This document shows, in pieces, positions 40,502-48,040 of a stretch of DNA of 57,251 nucleotides. The position numbers were made by a program, and so were the translations under genes. Every line of letters begins with the position of its first letter. Positions within the stretch are counted from its first letter, which is position 1. The notes beneath the pieces are model-generated. The model ran no database searches, was not told the origin of the DNA, and saw only the letters and a list, made by a program, of their open reading frames with translations. This stretch comes from Streptomyces cavernicola (GTDB lineage Bacteria; Actinomycetota; Actinomycetes; Streptomycetales; Streptomycetaceae): contig NZ_JASCIQ010000051.1 of NCBI RefSeq assembly GCF_029968035.1, positions 1-57,251 on the forward strand, written 5' to 3'.

Positions 40502-41992
40502 GTGGAGCCAGACCTCTTTACCGCCGCAGCCGAAGAACGCCAGGAGAAGGACCCGGCGAGCAGCCCCCTGGCCGTGCGCATGCGCCCGCGCACGCTCGAC
40601 GAAGTCGTGGGGCAGCAGCACCTGTTGAAGCCGGGATCGCCGCTGCGCAGACTCGTCGGCGAGGGCGGCGGCGGCCCGGCGGGCCCCTCGTCGGTGATCC
40701 TCTGGGGACCTCCCGGCACGGGCAAGACGACCCTCGCGTACGTGGTGTCCAAGGCGACGAACAAGCGCTTCGTGGAGCTCTCCGCGATCACCGCCGGCGT
40801 CAAGGAGGTCCGCACGGTCATCGACGGCGCCCGCCGCGCGATGGGCGGCCACGGCAAGGAGACCGTCCTTTTCCTCGACGAGATCCACCGCTTCAGCAAG
40901 GCTCAGCAGGACTCCCTGCTGCCCGCCGTCGAGAACCGCTGGGTCACGCTCATCGCCGCGACGACGGAGAACCCGTACTTCTCGGTGATCTCCCCGCTCC
41001 TGTCCCGCTCCCTCCTCCTCACCCTCGAACCGCTCACGGACGACGACCTGCGCGCGCTGCTGCACCGCGCCATAGCGGAGGAGCGGGGGCTCGGCGGCTC
41101 GGTCGCGCTGCCCGCCGACGCCGAGGGGCACCTCCTGCGGATCGCCGGCGGCGACGCCCGGCGCGCACTGACCGCCCTGGAGGCCGGCGCCGGCTCGGCC
41201 CTGTCCAAGGGCGAGCAGGAGATCACGCTGCAGACCCTGGAGGAGTCGGTCGACCGCGCGGCCGTCAAGTACGACCGGGACGGCGACCAGCACTACGACG
41301 TCGCCAGCGCCCTGATCAAGTCCATCCGCGGCTCCGACGTCGACGCGGCGCTGCACTATCTGGCCCGCATGATCGAGGCGGGCGAGGACCCCAGATTCAT
41401 CGCCCGGCGCCTGATGATCTCCGCGTCCGAGGACATCGGCCTCGCCGACCCGACGGCCCTGCCCACCGCCGTCGCCGCCGCCCAGGCCGTCGCCATGATC
41501 GGCTTCCCGGAGGCCGCGCTCACCCTGAGCCACGCCACCATCGCCCTGGCCCTCGCCCCGAAGTCCAACGCCGCGACGACCGCGATCGGCGCCGCCCTCG
41601 AAGACGTACGCAAGGGCCTGGCAGGACCCGTCCCACCGCACCTGCGCGACGGCCACTACAAGGGAGCTGCCAAACTCGGCCACGCCCAGGGGTACGTGTA
41701 TCCGCACGACGTCCCGGGCGGCATCGCAGCCCAGCAGTACGCCCCGGACGCGATCCACGGCAGGCGCTACTACCAACCGACGCGGTACGGCGCCGAGGCG
41801 CGGTACGCGGACGTGGCCGACCGGGTCCGTGAGCGCCTGCGCGGCGAGACCCGAACCGAGAGACCGGCCCCGAAGAAGCCCGAGCCGCGCGCCGACCAGC
41901 CAAAACCCGAAGAGGCAGCCGCCAAGGCCAAGGCCGAGCCCAAGACCGAGCCCAAGCAGGAGACCGAGGCAGCAGCGGCCGACGCGCAGTAG
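40502..41992 (+). CDS. rarA: Replication-associated recombination ATPase RarA (MgsA)
   Basis: The 496-residue AAA+ protein is related to RuvB and clamp loaders and acts at stalled replication forks. Walker A is LWGPPGTGKTTLAYV, Walker B is LFLDEIHRFSKAQQD, and sensor 1 lies in LIAATTENPYFSVISPLLSRS. The C-terminal tetramerisation domain includes YKGAAKLGHAQGYVYPHD. The GTG at 40502 (VEPDLFTAAAEERQ) is preferred: it coincides with the start point of the damage promoter, and upstream GTGs lie inside promoter boxes. The last about 50 residues are a Lys/Glu/Ala tail. Confidence 0.95.
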   Translation: MEPDLFTAAAEERQEKDPASSPLAVRMRPRTLDEVVGQQHLLKPGSPLRRLVGEGGGGPAGPSSVILWGPPGTGKTTLAYVVSKATNKRFVELSAITAGVKEVRTVIDGARRAMGGHGKETVLFLDEIHRFSKAQQDSLLPAVENRWVTLIAATTENPYFSVISPLLSRSLLLTLEPLTDDDLRALLHRAIAEERGLGGSVALPADAEGHLLRIAGGDARRALTALEAGAGSALSKGEQEITLQTLEESVDRAAVKYDRDGDQHYDVASALIKSIRGSDVDAALHYLARMIEAGEDPRFIARRLMISASEDIGLADPTALPTAVAAAQAVAMIGFPEAALTLSHATIALALAPKSNAATTAIGAALEDVRKGLAGPVPPHLRDGHYKGAAKLGHAQGYVYPHDVPGGIAAQQYAPDAIHGRRYYQPTRYGAEARYADVADRVRERLRGETRTERPAPKKPEPRADQPKPEEAAAKAKAEPKTEPKQETEAAAADAQ

Positions 41993-41995
41993 CCC

Positions 41996-42216
41996 CAGCG
42001 CCTGAACCACGCCAACGACCTCGACGTCCTGCTCGCCGTCGACAAACAGGCCGACGCGGACAAGAGCAGCAAGACCCCCGACAAGTGGAAGCCGGGGCGG
42101 CGTACCACTGTGCGTATGCGCGACGCTGGACCGGCAACAAGGCCAAGTGGCGCCTCACGGTCACCGCGCCCTAGAAACGAGCGCTGCAGGACATGCTCGC
42201 CGCCTGCCCCAACTAG
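41996..42216 (+). pseudogene. Decayed C-terminus of an HNH (DUF1524/GmrSD-like) endonuclease
   Basis: Read in two frames, this stretch gives QRLNHANDLDVLLAVDKQAD then ADKSSKTPDKWKPG. After a one-base loss near 42100 it gives AAYHCAYARRWTGNKAKWRL and TVTAP, an in-frame TAG, then KRALQDMLAACPN and a final stop. The order ANDL...LLAV...SK...P..W.P...Y.C.YA..W...K..W.LT resembles the tail of DUF1524 HNH endonucleases. The N-terminal HNH part is gone, replaced by the rarA 3' end. There is no start codon or promoter. Confidence 0.65.
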
Positions 42217-42234
42217 CCTCAGGCCGATGGGAGT

Positions 42235-42984
42235 TCAGTGCGCCGCGGCCTCGAAGAGCCGGTGCATCGCGCGCCGAAGAGCGACCACGTCCCGCACCGG
42301 CTCGGGAAAGTCGAAGCGGGCGTCGAACGTCGCGCCGTCCCGCTCGCCGACGAACCGCACCCGCAGCCCGTAGCGGTCGAGCGCCAACGGCACCGCGCGC
42401 TCCGGCAGCGAGGAACGCCCACCCAGCAGCGCGGTGAGGAGCTGCACCCGGTCCTCGTGCGCGGCGTGCAGATGCTGCAGCAGCTCCGCCTCGTGCGGGG
42501 CGAGCGGGTCGGCGACGGCGCGCGCGAACTCCTCCGGCTCCACGCCGTCCGCGCCCCACAGGTCGTCCACCGAGGCCTCGCCGACCTCGAGGCGCAACGT
42601 CATCCGCCCCGGCTCGGCGAGCCCCGGCACCCGGGTCAGCCAGCCGGAGATCCAGGCCCGGCCCCGGATACGGTGGGGGACGGAGACCGGCGCGACGTCC
42701 GTGATCTCCAGGACGGCCGGCAGCTCGTCGTCCTGCGCGTGCGTCGCCGCCCGCACGACGGGGGAGTCGGCCGGGAAGACCAGGTAGACGTCGCCGTCCG
42801 GCCCGACCGAGCGCTCGTCCGTGACCAGGTGCTCGGGCAGGGCCCCGGACACCCCCGGAGAGAGCAACACTCCGGAGCATGTACTCTGTACGAGAGTTCG
42901 TGTGCGTTCGGCTGCTGACGGCATCCGGATGGTTTCAAGCCCGCTGGGACGCGGCTGACCACGATCTGATCGGACCTCCGTCAT
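42235..42984 (-). CDS. DUF2470 domain protein (HugZ-like, iron/heme-linked)
   Basis: The 249-residue protein has a split-barrel-like N-terminal half and a C-terminal DUF2470 domain (about 165-245, with AHEDRVQLL and RYGLRVRF blocks). DUF2470 is found at the end of HugZ-type heme oxygenases and pyridoxamine-oxidase-like proteins. An iron box lies 90 nt upstream, which supports a role in iron or heme handling. ATG 42984 has AAAGGGG 7 nt upstream; the internal ATG at 42924 (MPSAAERTRTL) gives a more family-like start. Confidence 0.78.
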   Translation of the reverse strand: MTEVRSDRGQPRPSGLETIRMPSAAERTRTLVQSTCSGVLLSPGVSGALPEHLVTDERSVGPDGDVYLVFPADSPVVRAATHAQDDELPAVLEITDVAPVSVPHRIRGRAWISGWLTRVPGLAEPGRMTLRLEVGEASVDDLWGADGVEPEEFARAVADPLAPHEAELLQHLHAAHEDRVQLLTALLGGRSSLPERAVPLALDRYGLRVRFVGERDGATFDARFDFPEPVRDVVALRRAMHRLFEAAAH

Positions 42985-43073
42985 ATCGATGCCCCTTTGC
43001 GTTGGCGTCGGTTTTTCTGTGCTGTCCGTGACGTGACTGGTGTTCCCACGGCAAGACGCGCGATCTCCCTTAG

Positions 43074-43092
43074 CAAGGTGAGCCTAACCTAA
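43074..43092. promoter_or_regulatory. DmdR/IdeR-type iron box between DUF2470 gene and rpsD
   Basis: CAAGGTGAGCCTAACCTAA matches the inverted form of the iron box TTAGGTTAGGCTCACCTAA at 17 of 19 positions. It is 24 nt before rpsD and 90 nt before the divergent DUF2470 gene. Fe(II)-DmdR1 repression of the latter is inferred. Confidence 0.7.
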
Positions 43093-43115
43093 CCTATTTC
43101 GGAGGTCTGGAGAAC

Positions 43116-43730
43116 GTGCCTAACCAGTCGCGTCCCAAGGTCAAGAAGTCTCGTGCTCTCGGCATCGCCCTGACGCCGAAGGCCGTCAAGTACTTCGAGG
43201 CCCGTCCGTACCCGCCGGGCGAGCACGGCCGTGGCCGCAAGCAGAACTCGGACTACAAGGTCCGTCTGCTCGAGAAGCAGCGTCTGCGCGCGCAGTACGA
43301 CGTTTCCGAGCGCCAGCTCGTCCGCGCCTACGAGCGCGCCGCGAAGACCCAGGGCAAGACCGGCGAGGCCCTGGTCATCGAGCTCGAGCGTCGCCTCGAC
43401 GCCCTGGTCCTGCGTTCGGGCATCGCCCGCACCATCTACCAGGCCCGCCAGATGGTCGTCCACGGCCACATCGAGGTCAACGGCAAGAAGGTCGACAAGC
43501 CGTCCTTCCGCGTCCGCCCCGACGACGTCGTGACCGTGCGCGAGCGCTCCCGCGCCAAGCACCCCTTCCAGGTCGCGCGTGAGGGTGGCTACGCCCCCGA
43601 GGGTGAGACCCCGCGCTACCTCCAGGTCAACCTGAAGGCCCTGGCCTTCCGCCTGGACCGCGACCCGAACCGCAAGGAAATCCCGGTCATCTGCGACGAG
43701 CAGCTCGTCGTCGAGTACTACGCCCGCTGA
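43116..43730 (+). CDS. rpsD: 30S ribosomal protein S4
   Basis: The 204-residue S4 begins MPNQSRPKVKKSRALGIALT and lacks the four N-terminal zinc cysteines of the classical form. It is therefore the zinc-independent C-minus type usual in streptomycetes. The S4 RNA-binding domain is RLDALVLRSGIARTIYQARQ followed by VHGHIEVNGKKVDKPS. GTG 43116 has GGAGGTCTGGAG directly upstream. It stands alone here, not in the rpsM-rpoA operon. An iron box and a TAACCT -10-like sequence overlap its promoter. Confidence 0.97.
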   Translation: MPNQSRPKVKKSRALGIALTPKAVKYFEARPYPPGEHGRGRKQNSDYKVRLLEKQRLRAQYDVSERQLVRAYERAAKTQGKTGEALVIELERRLDALVLRSGIARTIYQARQMVVHGHIEVNGKKVDKPSFRVRPDDVVTVRERSRAKHPFQVAREGGYAPEGETPRYLQVNLKALAFRLDRDPNRKEIPVICDEQLVVEYYAR

Positions 43731-43759
43731 TCCAGCAGGCGTAGCGACCCAGCGCGCAC

Positions 43760-43804
43760 GGCCCGCCGCATCCCCGCCCTTCCCGGCGGAGGGAGCGGCG
43801 GGCC
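43760..43804 (+). terminator. Terminator of rpsD
   Basis: GGCCCGCCGC (43760-43769) pairs with 43795-43804, with further imperfect GC pairing inside, 30 nt after the rpsD stop. Confidence 0.75.
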
Positions 43805-43860
43805 TTCGCACGTATGGCCCGAAACGGCGGCGCGCGGCCCGAGAACAGCGGCGTCCGGAC

Positions 43861-43869
43861 TTATCCACA
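43861..43869 (+). promoter_or_regulatory. Exact DnaA box upstream of the DUF948-alaS operon
   Basis: TTATCCACA lies 29 nt before a TAAGGT -10-like box (43898-43903) and 81 nt before the DUF948 start. The arrangement closely mirrors that upstream of relA (31917). Confidence 0.55.
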
Positions 43870-43949
43870 GGCGTGCGGAGCGCGCTGCCTGGCGCGATAA
43901 GGTCGGACGACGACTTTCAAGACCCCGAACCAGCAGAGAGCGGTGTGGT

Positions 43950-44405
43950 GTGACCGGTGGTGAGGTGGCCGGCATCCTGGTGGCGGTGTTCTGGGCGATC
44001 CTGGTGTCGTTCCTCGCCGTCGCCCTGGTGAGGCTGGCCCAGACGCTCAAAGCGACCACCAAACTCGTGGCGGACGTGACCGAACAGGCCGTCCCGCTGC
44101 TCGCCGACGCGTCCGCGACGGTCCGCTCCGCACAGACCCAGCTCGACCGGGTCGACGCCATCGCCACGGACGTCCAGGAAGTGACCTCCAACGCCTCGGC
44201 CCTGTCCACCACCGTCGCCTCGACGTTCGGCGGCCCCCTGGTCAAGGTCGCCGCCTTCGGGTACGGAGTGCGCCGGGCCATCAGCCGCAAGGGGCCCGAA
44301 ACAAAGGACGTGCCCGCCCCCGCCACCCGGCGTACCGTGATCGTGGGCCGCACGGTGCCATCCTCCCGCCGGGGCAAGCGCAGACACCGGGACGAGAAGG
44401 ACTGA
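43950..44405 (+). CDS. DUF948 membrane protein
   Basis: The 151-residue protein has an N-terminal transmembrane helix (about 6-28, VAGILVAVFWAILVSFLAVALV) and then a long amphipathic helix with heptad spacing (about 29-90). This is the layout of DUF948 proteins, which are of unknown role and often linked to cell-envelope stress. The basic tail ends RRGKRRHRDEKD. GTG 43950 opens an operon with DUF6167, alaS, ruvX, mltG and aroE, all within a few nucleotides or overlapping up to alaS-ruvX. Confidence 0.8.
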   Translation: MTGGEVAGILVAVFWAILVSFLAVALVRLAQTLKATTKLVADVTEQAVPLLADASATVRSAQTQLDRVDAIATDVQEVTSNASALSTTVASTFGGPLVKVAAFGYGVRRAISRKGPETKDVPAPATRRTVIVGRTVPSSRRGKRRHRDEKD

Positions 44406-44412
44406 GGCCGCG

Positions 44413-44769
44413 ATGTTCCGCCGTACGTTCTGGTTCACCGCAGGCGCAGCCGCCGGTGTGTGGGCCACCACCAAGGTCAACCGCAAGCTCAAGCAGCTGA
44501 CCCCCGAAAGCCTCGCGGCGCAGGCCGCGAACAAGGCGATCGACGCCGGTCACCGCCTCAAGGACTTCGCGCTCGACGTCCGCGACGGCATGGTCCAGCG
44601 CGAGGCCGAACTGGGCGACGCCCTGGGTCTGAACGCCCCGGAACTCCCCGAACTCCCGCCGCAGGCACGGATCGTGGCGATCGAGAACCACAACGCCGCG
44701 AGCCACAAGCCCGCACACCACGACAACAACCACACGAAGTACTCGTACAACCGGAATGAGGACCACTGA
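44413..44769 (+). CDS. DUF6167 family protein
   Basis: The 118-residue protein starts MFRRTFWFTAGAAAGVWATT, a short hydrophobic segment, followed by a helical middle and a His/Asn-rich tail (ENHNAASHKPAHHDNNH). The family is actinobacterial and without a known role. It starts 7 nt after DUF948 and its stop overlaps the alaS start (TGATG), so it is translationally coupled to alaS. Confidence 0.78.
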   Translation: MFRRTFWFTAGAAAGVWATTKVNRKLKQLTPESLAAQAANKAIDAGHRLKDFALDVRDGMVQREAELGDALGLNAPELPELPPQARIVAIENHNAASHKPAHHDNNHTKYSYNRNEDH

Positions 44770-47438
44770 TGGAGTCGGCTGAAATCCGCCGCCGCTGGCT
44801 GCGCTTCTTCGAAGAGCGTGGGCACACCGTCGTGCCGTCGGCGTCGCTGATCGCCGACGACCCGACGCTGCTCCTCGTCCCTGCGGGCATGGTGCCCTTC
44901 AAGCCGTACTTCCTCGGCGAGGTCAAGCCGCCCTTCGACCGCGCGACCAGCGTGCAGAAGTGCGTGCGCACCCCCGACATCGAAGAGGTCGGCAAGACCA
45001 CGCGGCACGGCACGTTCTTCCAGATGTGCGGCAACTTCTCCTTCGGCGACTACTTCAAGGAAGGCGCCATCAAGTTCGCCTGGGAGCTGCTCACCAGCTC
45101 CGTCGCGGACGGTGGCTTCGGCCTCGACCCCGAGCGCCTCTGGGTGACGGTCTACCTCGACGACGACGAGGCCGAGACCATCTGGCGCGAGAAGGTGGGC
45201 GTCCCGGCCGAGCGCATCCAGCGCCTCGGCAAGAAGGACAACTACTGGTCCATGGGCGTCCCCGGACCCTGCGGCCCCTGCTCCGAGATCAACTACGACC
45301 GCGGCCCCGAGTTCGGCGTCGAGGGCGGCCCGGCCGTCAACGACGAGCGGTACGTGGAGATCTGGAACCTGGTCTTCATGCAGTACGAGCGCGGCGAGGG
45401 CACCTCGAAGGAGGACTTCGAGATCCTCGGCGAGCTCCCCAGCAAGAACATCGACACCGGTCTCGGCCTCGAGCGCCTCGCGATGATCCTGCAGGGCGTG
45501 CAGAACATGTACGAGATCGACACCTCCCGTGTCGTGATCGACAAGGCCACCGAGCTGACCGGCGTCGCCTACGGCGCGGCCCAGGACTCCGACGTCTCGC
45601 TGCGCGTGGTCTCCGACCACATCCGCACGTCCGTGATGCTCATCGGCGACGGCGTCACGCCCGGCAACGAGGGCCGCGGCTATGTGCTGCGCCGCATCAT
45701 GCGCCGCGCCATCCGCAACATGCGCCTGCTCGGCGCCACCGGCCCGGTCGTCAAGGACCTCGTCGACGTCGTCATCGACACGATGGGCCAGCAGTACCCG
45801 GAGCTCATCACCGACCGCAAGCGCATCGAGACCGTGGCCCTCGCCGAGGAGGCCGCGTTCCTCAAGACGCTCAAGGCCGGCACCAACATCCTCGACACCG
45901 CCGTCACCGAGACCAAGGCCGCCGGCCACACGGTCCTGCCCGGCGACAAGGCGTTCCTGCTCCACGACACCTGGGGCTTCCCGATCGACCTCACCCTCGA
46001 GATGGCCGCCGAACAGGGCCTCTCCGTGGACGAGTCGGGCTTCCGGCGCCTGATGAAGGAGCAGCGGGAGCGCGCCAAGGCCGACGCCAAGGCCAAGAAG
46101 ACCGGTCACGCCGACCTGTCCGCGTACCGCGAGATCGCCGACAACTCCGGCGCCACCGACTTCACCGGCTACTCCACCACCGAGGGCGAGTCGACGGTCG
46201 TCGGCCTGCTCGTCGACGGCGTGCCCTCGCCGGCCGCCGTGGAGGGCGACGAGATCGAGGTCGTCCTCGACCGCACCCCGTTCTACGCCGAGGGCGGCGG
46301 CCAGCTCGCCGACACCGGCCGCATCAAGCTCGACACCGGCGCCGTCATCGAGGTCCGCGACGTGCAGCAGCCGGTGCCCGGCGTCTCCGTGCACAAGGGC
46401 TCGGTCCAGGTCGGCGAGGTCACCGTCGGCTCCTCCGGTTTCGCCACGATCGACGTGAAGCGCCGCCGCGCCATCGCCCGCGCGCACAGCGCCACCCACC
46501 TCACGCACCAGGCGCTGCGCGACGCGCTCGGCCCGACCGCCGCCCAGGCCGGTTCGGAGAACTCGCCGGGCCGCTTCCGCTTCGACTTCGGCTCGCCCAA
46601 CGCCGTGCCCGGCACCGTCCTCACGGACGTCGAGCAGAAGATCAACGAGGTCCTCTCCCGCGAACTCGACGTGCACGCCGAGGTCATGGGCATCGACGAG
46701 GCCAAGAAGCAGGGCGCCATCGCCGAGTTCGGCGAGAAGTACGGCGAGCGGGTCCGTGTCGTCACCATCGGCGACTTCTCCAAGGAGCTGTGCGGCGGCA
46801 CGCACGTCCACAACACCGCCCAGCTGGGCCTGGTGAAGCTCCTCGGCGAGTCCTCCATCGGCTCCGGCGTGCGCCGCATCGAGGCCCTCGTCGGCGTCGA
46901 CGCGTACAACTTCCTCGCCAAGGAGCACACGGTCGTCGCCCAGCTCCAGGAGCTGGTCAAGGGCCGTCCCGAGGAGCTCCCGGAGAAGATCTCCAGCATG
47001 CTCGGCAAGCTGAAGGACGCCGAGAAGGAGATCGAGAAGTTCCGCGCGGAGAAGGTCCTGCAGGCCGCCGCGGGCCTCGCCCAGGGCGCCAAGGATGTAC
47101 GCGGCGTCGCTCTCGCCACCGGCCAGGTGCCGGACGGCACGGGCGCCGACGACCTGCGCAAGCTGGTCCTCGACGTGCGCGGCCGTATCCCCGGCGACCG
47201 CCCGGCCGTCGTCGCCCTGTTCACCACGGCCAACGGCCGCCCGCTGACCGTCATCGCCACCAACGAAGCCGCCCGCGAGCGCGGTCTCAAGGCTGGCGAC
47301 CTGGTCCGTACGGCGGCCAAGACCCTCGGCGGCGGAGGCGGCGGCAAGCCGGACGTCGCGCAGGGCGGCGGCCAGAACCCGGAGGCCATCGGCGACGCCA
47401 TCGCCGCTGTCGAGCGCCTCGTCGCCGAGACCGCGTAA
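44769..47438 (+). CDS. alaS: Alanyl-tRNA synthetase
   Basis: The 889-residue class II synthetase has its catalytic core at about 1-260 (WLRFFEERGHTVVPSASL, RHGTFFQMCGNFSFGDYFK). The tRNA-recognition helices follow (RGYVLRRIMRRAIR). The editing domain has zinc ligands HSATHLTH and CGGTHVHNT, and the C-terminal DHHA1 domain ends GGGGGGKPDVAQGGG. The start is fixed by overlap with the DUF6167 stop. It is followed by ruvX with a 1-nt overlap. Confidence 0.98.
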   Translation: MESAEIRRRWLRFFEERGHTVVPSASLIADDPTLLLVPAGMVPFKPYFLGEVKPPFDRATSVQKCVRTPDIEEVGKTTRHGTFFQMCGNFSFGDYFKEGAIKFAWELLTSSVADGGFGLDPERLWVTVYLDDDEAETIWREKVGVPAERIQRLGKKDNYWSMGVPGPCGPCSEINYDRGPEFGVEGGPAVNDERYVEIWNLVFMQYERGEGTSKEDFEILGELPSKNIDTGLGLERLAMILQGVQNMYEIDTSRVVIDKATELTGVAYGAAQDSDVSLRVVSDHIRTSVMLIGDGVTPGNEGRGYVLRRIMRRAIRNMRLLGATGPVVKDLVDVVIDTMGQQYPELITDRKRIETVALAEEAAFLKTLKAGTNILDTAVTETKAAGHTVLPGDKAFLLHDTWGFPIDLTLEMAAEQGLSVDESGFRRLMKEQRERAKADAKAKKTGHADLSAYREIADNSGATDFTGYSTTEGESTVVGLLVDGVPSPAAVEGDEIEVVLDRTPFYAEGGGQLADTGRIKLDTGAVIEVRDVQQPVPGVSVHKGSVQVGEVTVGSSGFATIDVKRRRAIARAHSATHLTHQALRDALGPTAAQAGSENSPGRFRFDFGSPNAVPGTVLTDVEQKINEVLSRELDVHAEVMGIDEAKKQGAIAEFGEKYGERVRVVTIGDFSKELCGGTHVHNTAQLGLVKLLGESSIGSGVRRIEALVGVDAYNFLAKEHTVVAQLQELVKGRPEELPEKISSMLGKLKDAEKEIEKFRAEKVLQAAAGLAQGAKDVRGVALATGQVPDGTGADDLRKLVLDVRGRIPGDRPAVVALFTTANGRPLTVIATNEAARERGLKAGDLVRTAAKTLGGGGGGKPDVAQGGGQNPEAIGDAIAAVERLVAETA

Positions 47439-47914
47439 TGACCGCAGAGATCCGTCGCGGTCGCCGGATCGCGATCGACGTCGGGGACGCCCGGATCGGG
47501 GTCGCCTCGTGCGACCCCGACGGGATCCTCGCGACGCCGGTGGAGACCGTGCCGGGGCGTGACGTCCCGGCCGCCCACCGGCGGCTCAAGGCGATTGTCG
47601 AGGAGTACGAGCCGATCGAGGTCGTCGTCGGGCTCCCGCGCTCCCTCAGCGGGGGCGAGGGCCCGGCCGCGGCCAAGGTGCGCGGCTTCGCGCAGGAGCT
47701 CGCCCGCGGCATCGCACCGATCCCGGTGCGGCTCGTGGACGAGAGGATGACCACAGTGACGGCCAGTCAGGGACTGCGCGCCTCGGGCGTGAAGTCCAAA
47801 AAGGGCCGGTCCGTCATCGATCAGGCGGCAGCCGTGATCATCCTCCAGCAGGCCCTGGAGTCCGAACGGGCGTCAGGCGAAGCCCCGGGCGAGGGCGTCG
47901 AAGTGGTCATCTGA
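47438..47914 (+). CDS. ruvX: RuvX/YqgF family RNase H-fold nuclease
   Basis: The 158-residue protein has the YqgF pattern: IAIDVGDARIGVASCDPDG, VVVGLPRSLSGGEGPAA, VRLVDERMTTVTA and VIDQAAAVIILQ, with acidic residues in RNase H-like positions. In mycobacteria it resolves Holliday junctions; in E. coli YqgF acts in 16S rRNA maturation. Overlap with alaS favours a translation-linked role, but both are possible. Confidence 0.92.
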   Translation: MTAEIRRGRRIAIDVGDARIGVASCDPDGILATPVETVPGRDVPAAHRRLKAIVEEYEPIEVVVGLPRSLSGGEGPAAAKVRGFAQELARGIAPIPVRLVDERMTTVTASQGLRASGVKSKKGRSVIDQAAAVIILQQALESERASGEAPGEGVEVVI

Positions 47915-47940
47915 TCGCGATACGGTAACGTTCCGCGCGA

Positions 47941-47968
47941 TGCGGCGGTGTTCGAACAGCCGCCGCAC
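47941..47968. repeat. Inverted repeat in the ruvX-mltG gap
   Basis: The sequence TGCGGCGG-TGTTCGAACA-G-CCGCCGCA pairs over 8 bp outside and contains a 10-nt perfect palindrome at its centre. It follows a TACGGT box and lies 73 nt before mltG. It may be a weak terminator or an operator. Confidence 0.4.
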
Positions 47969-48040
47969 AACGAAGAGGCAGACCGGCCGGCCGGGGGACC
48001 AGCGTCCGACGGCCGCCGCCTCGCGGCTCGTAGGGGATCG

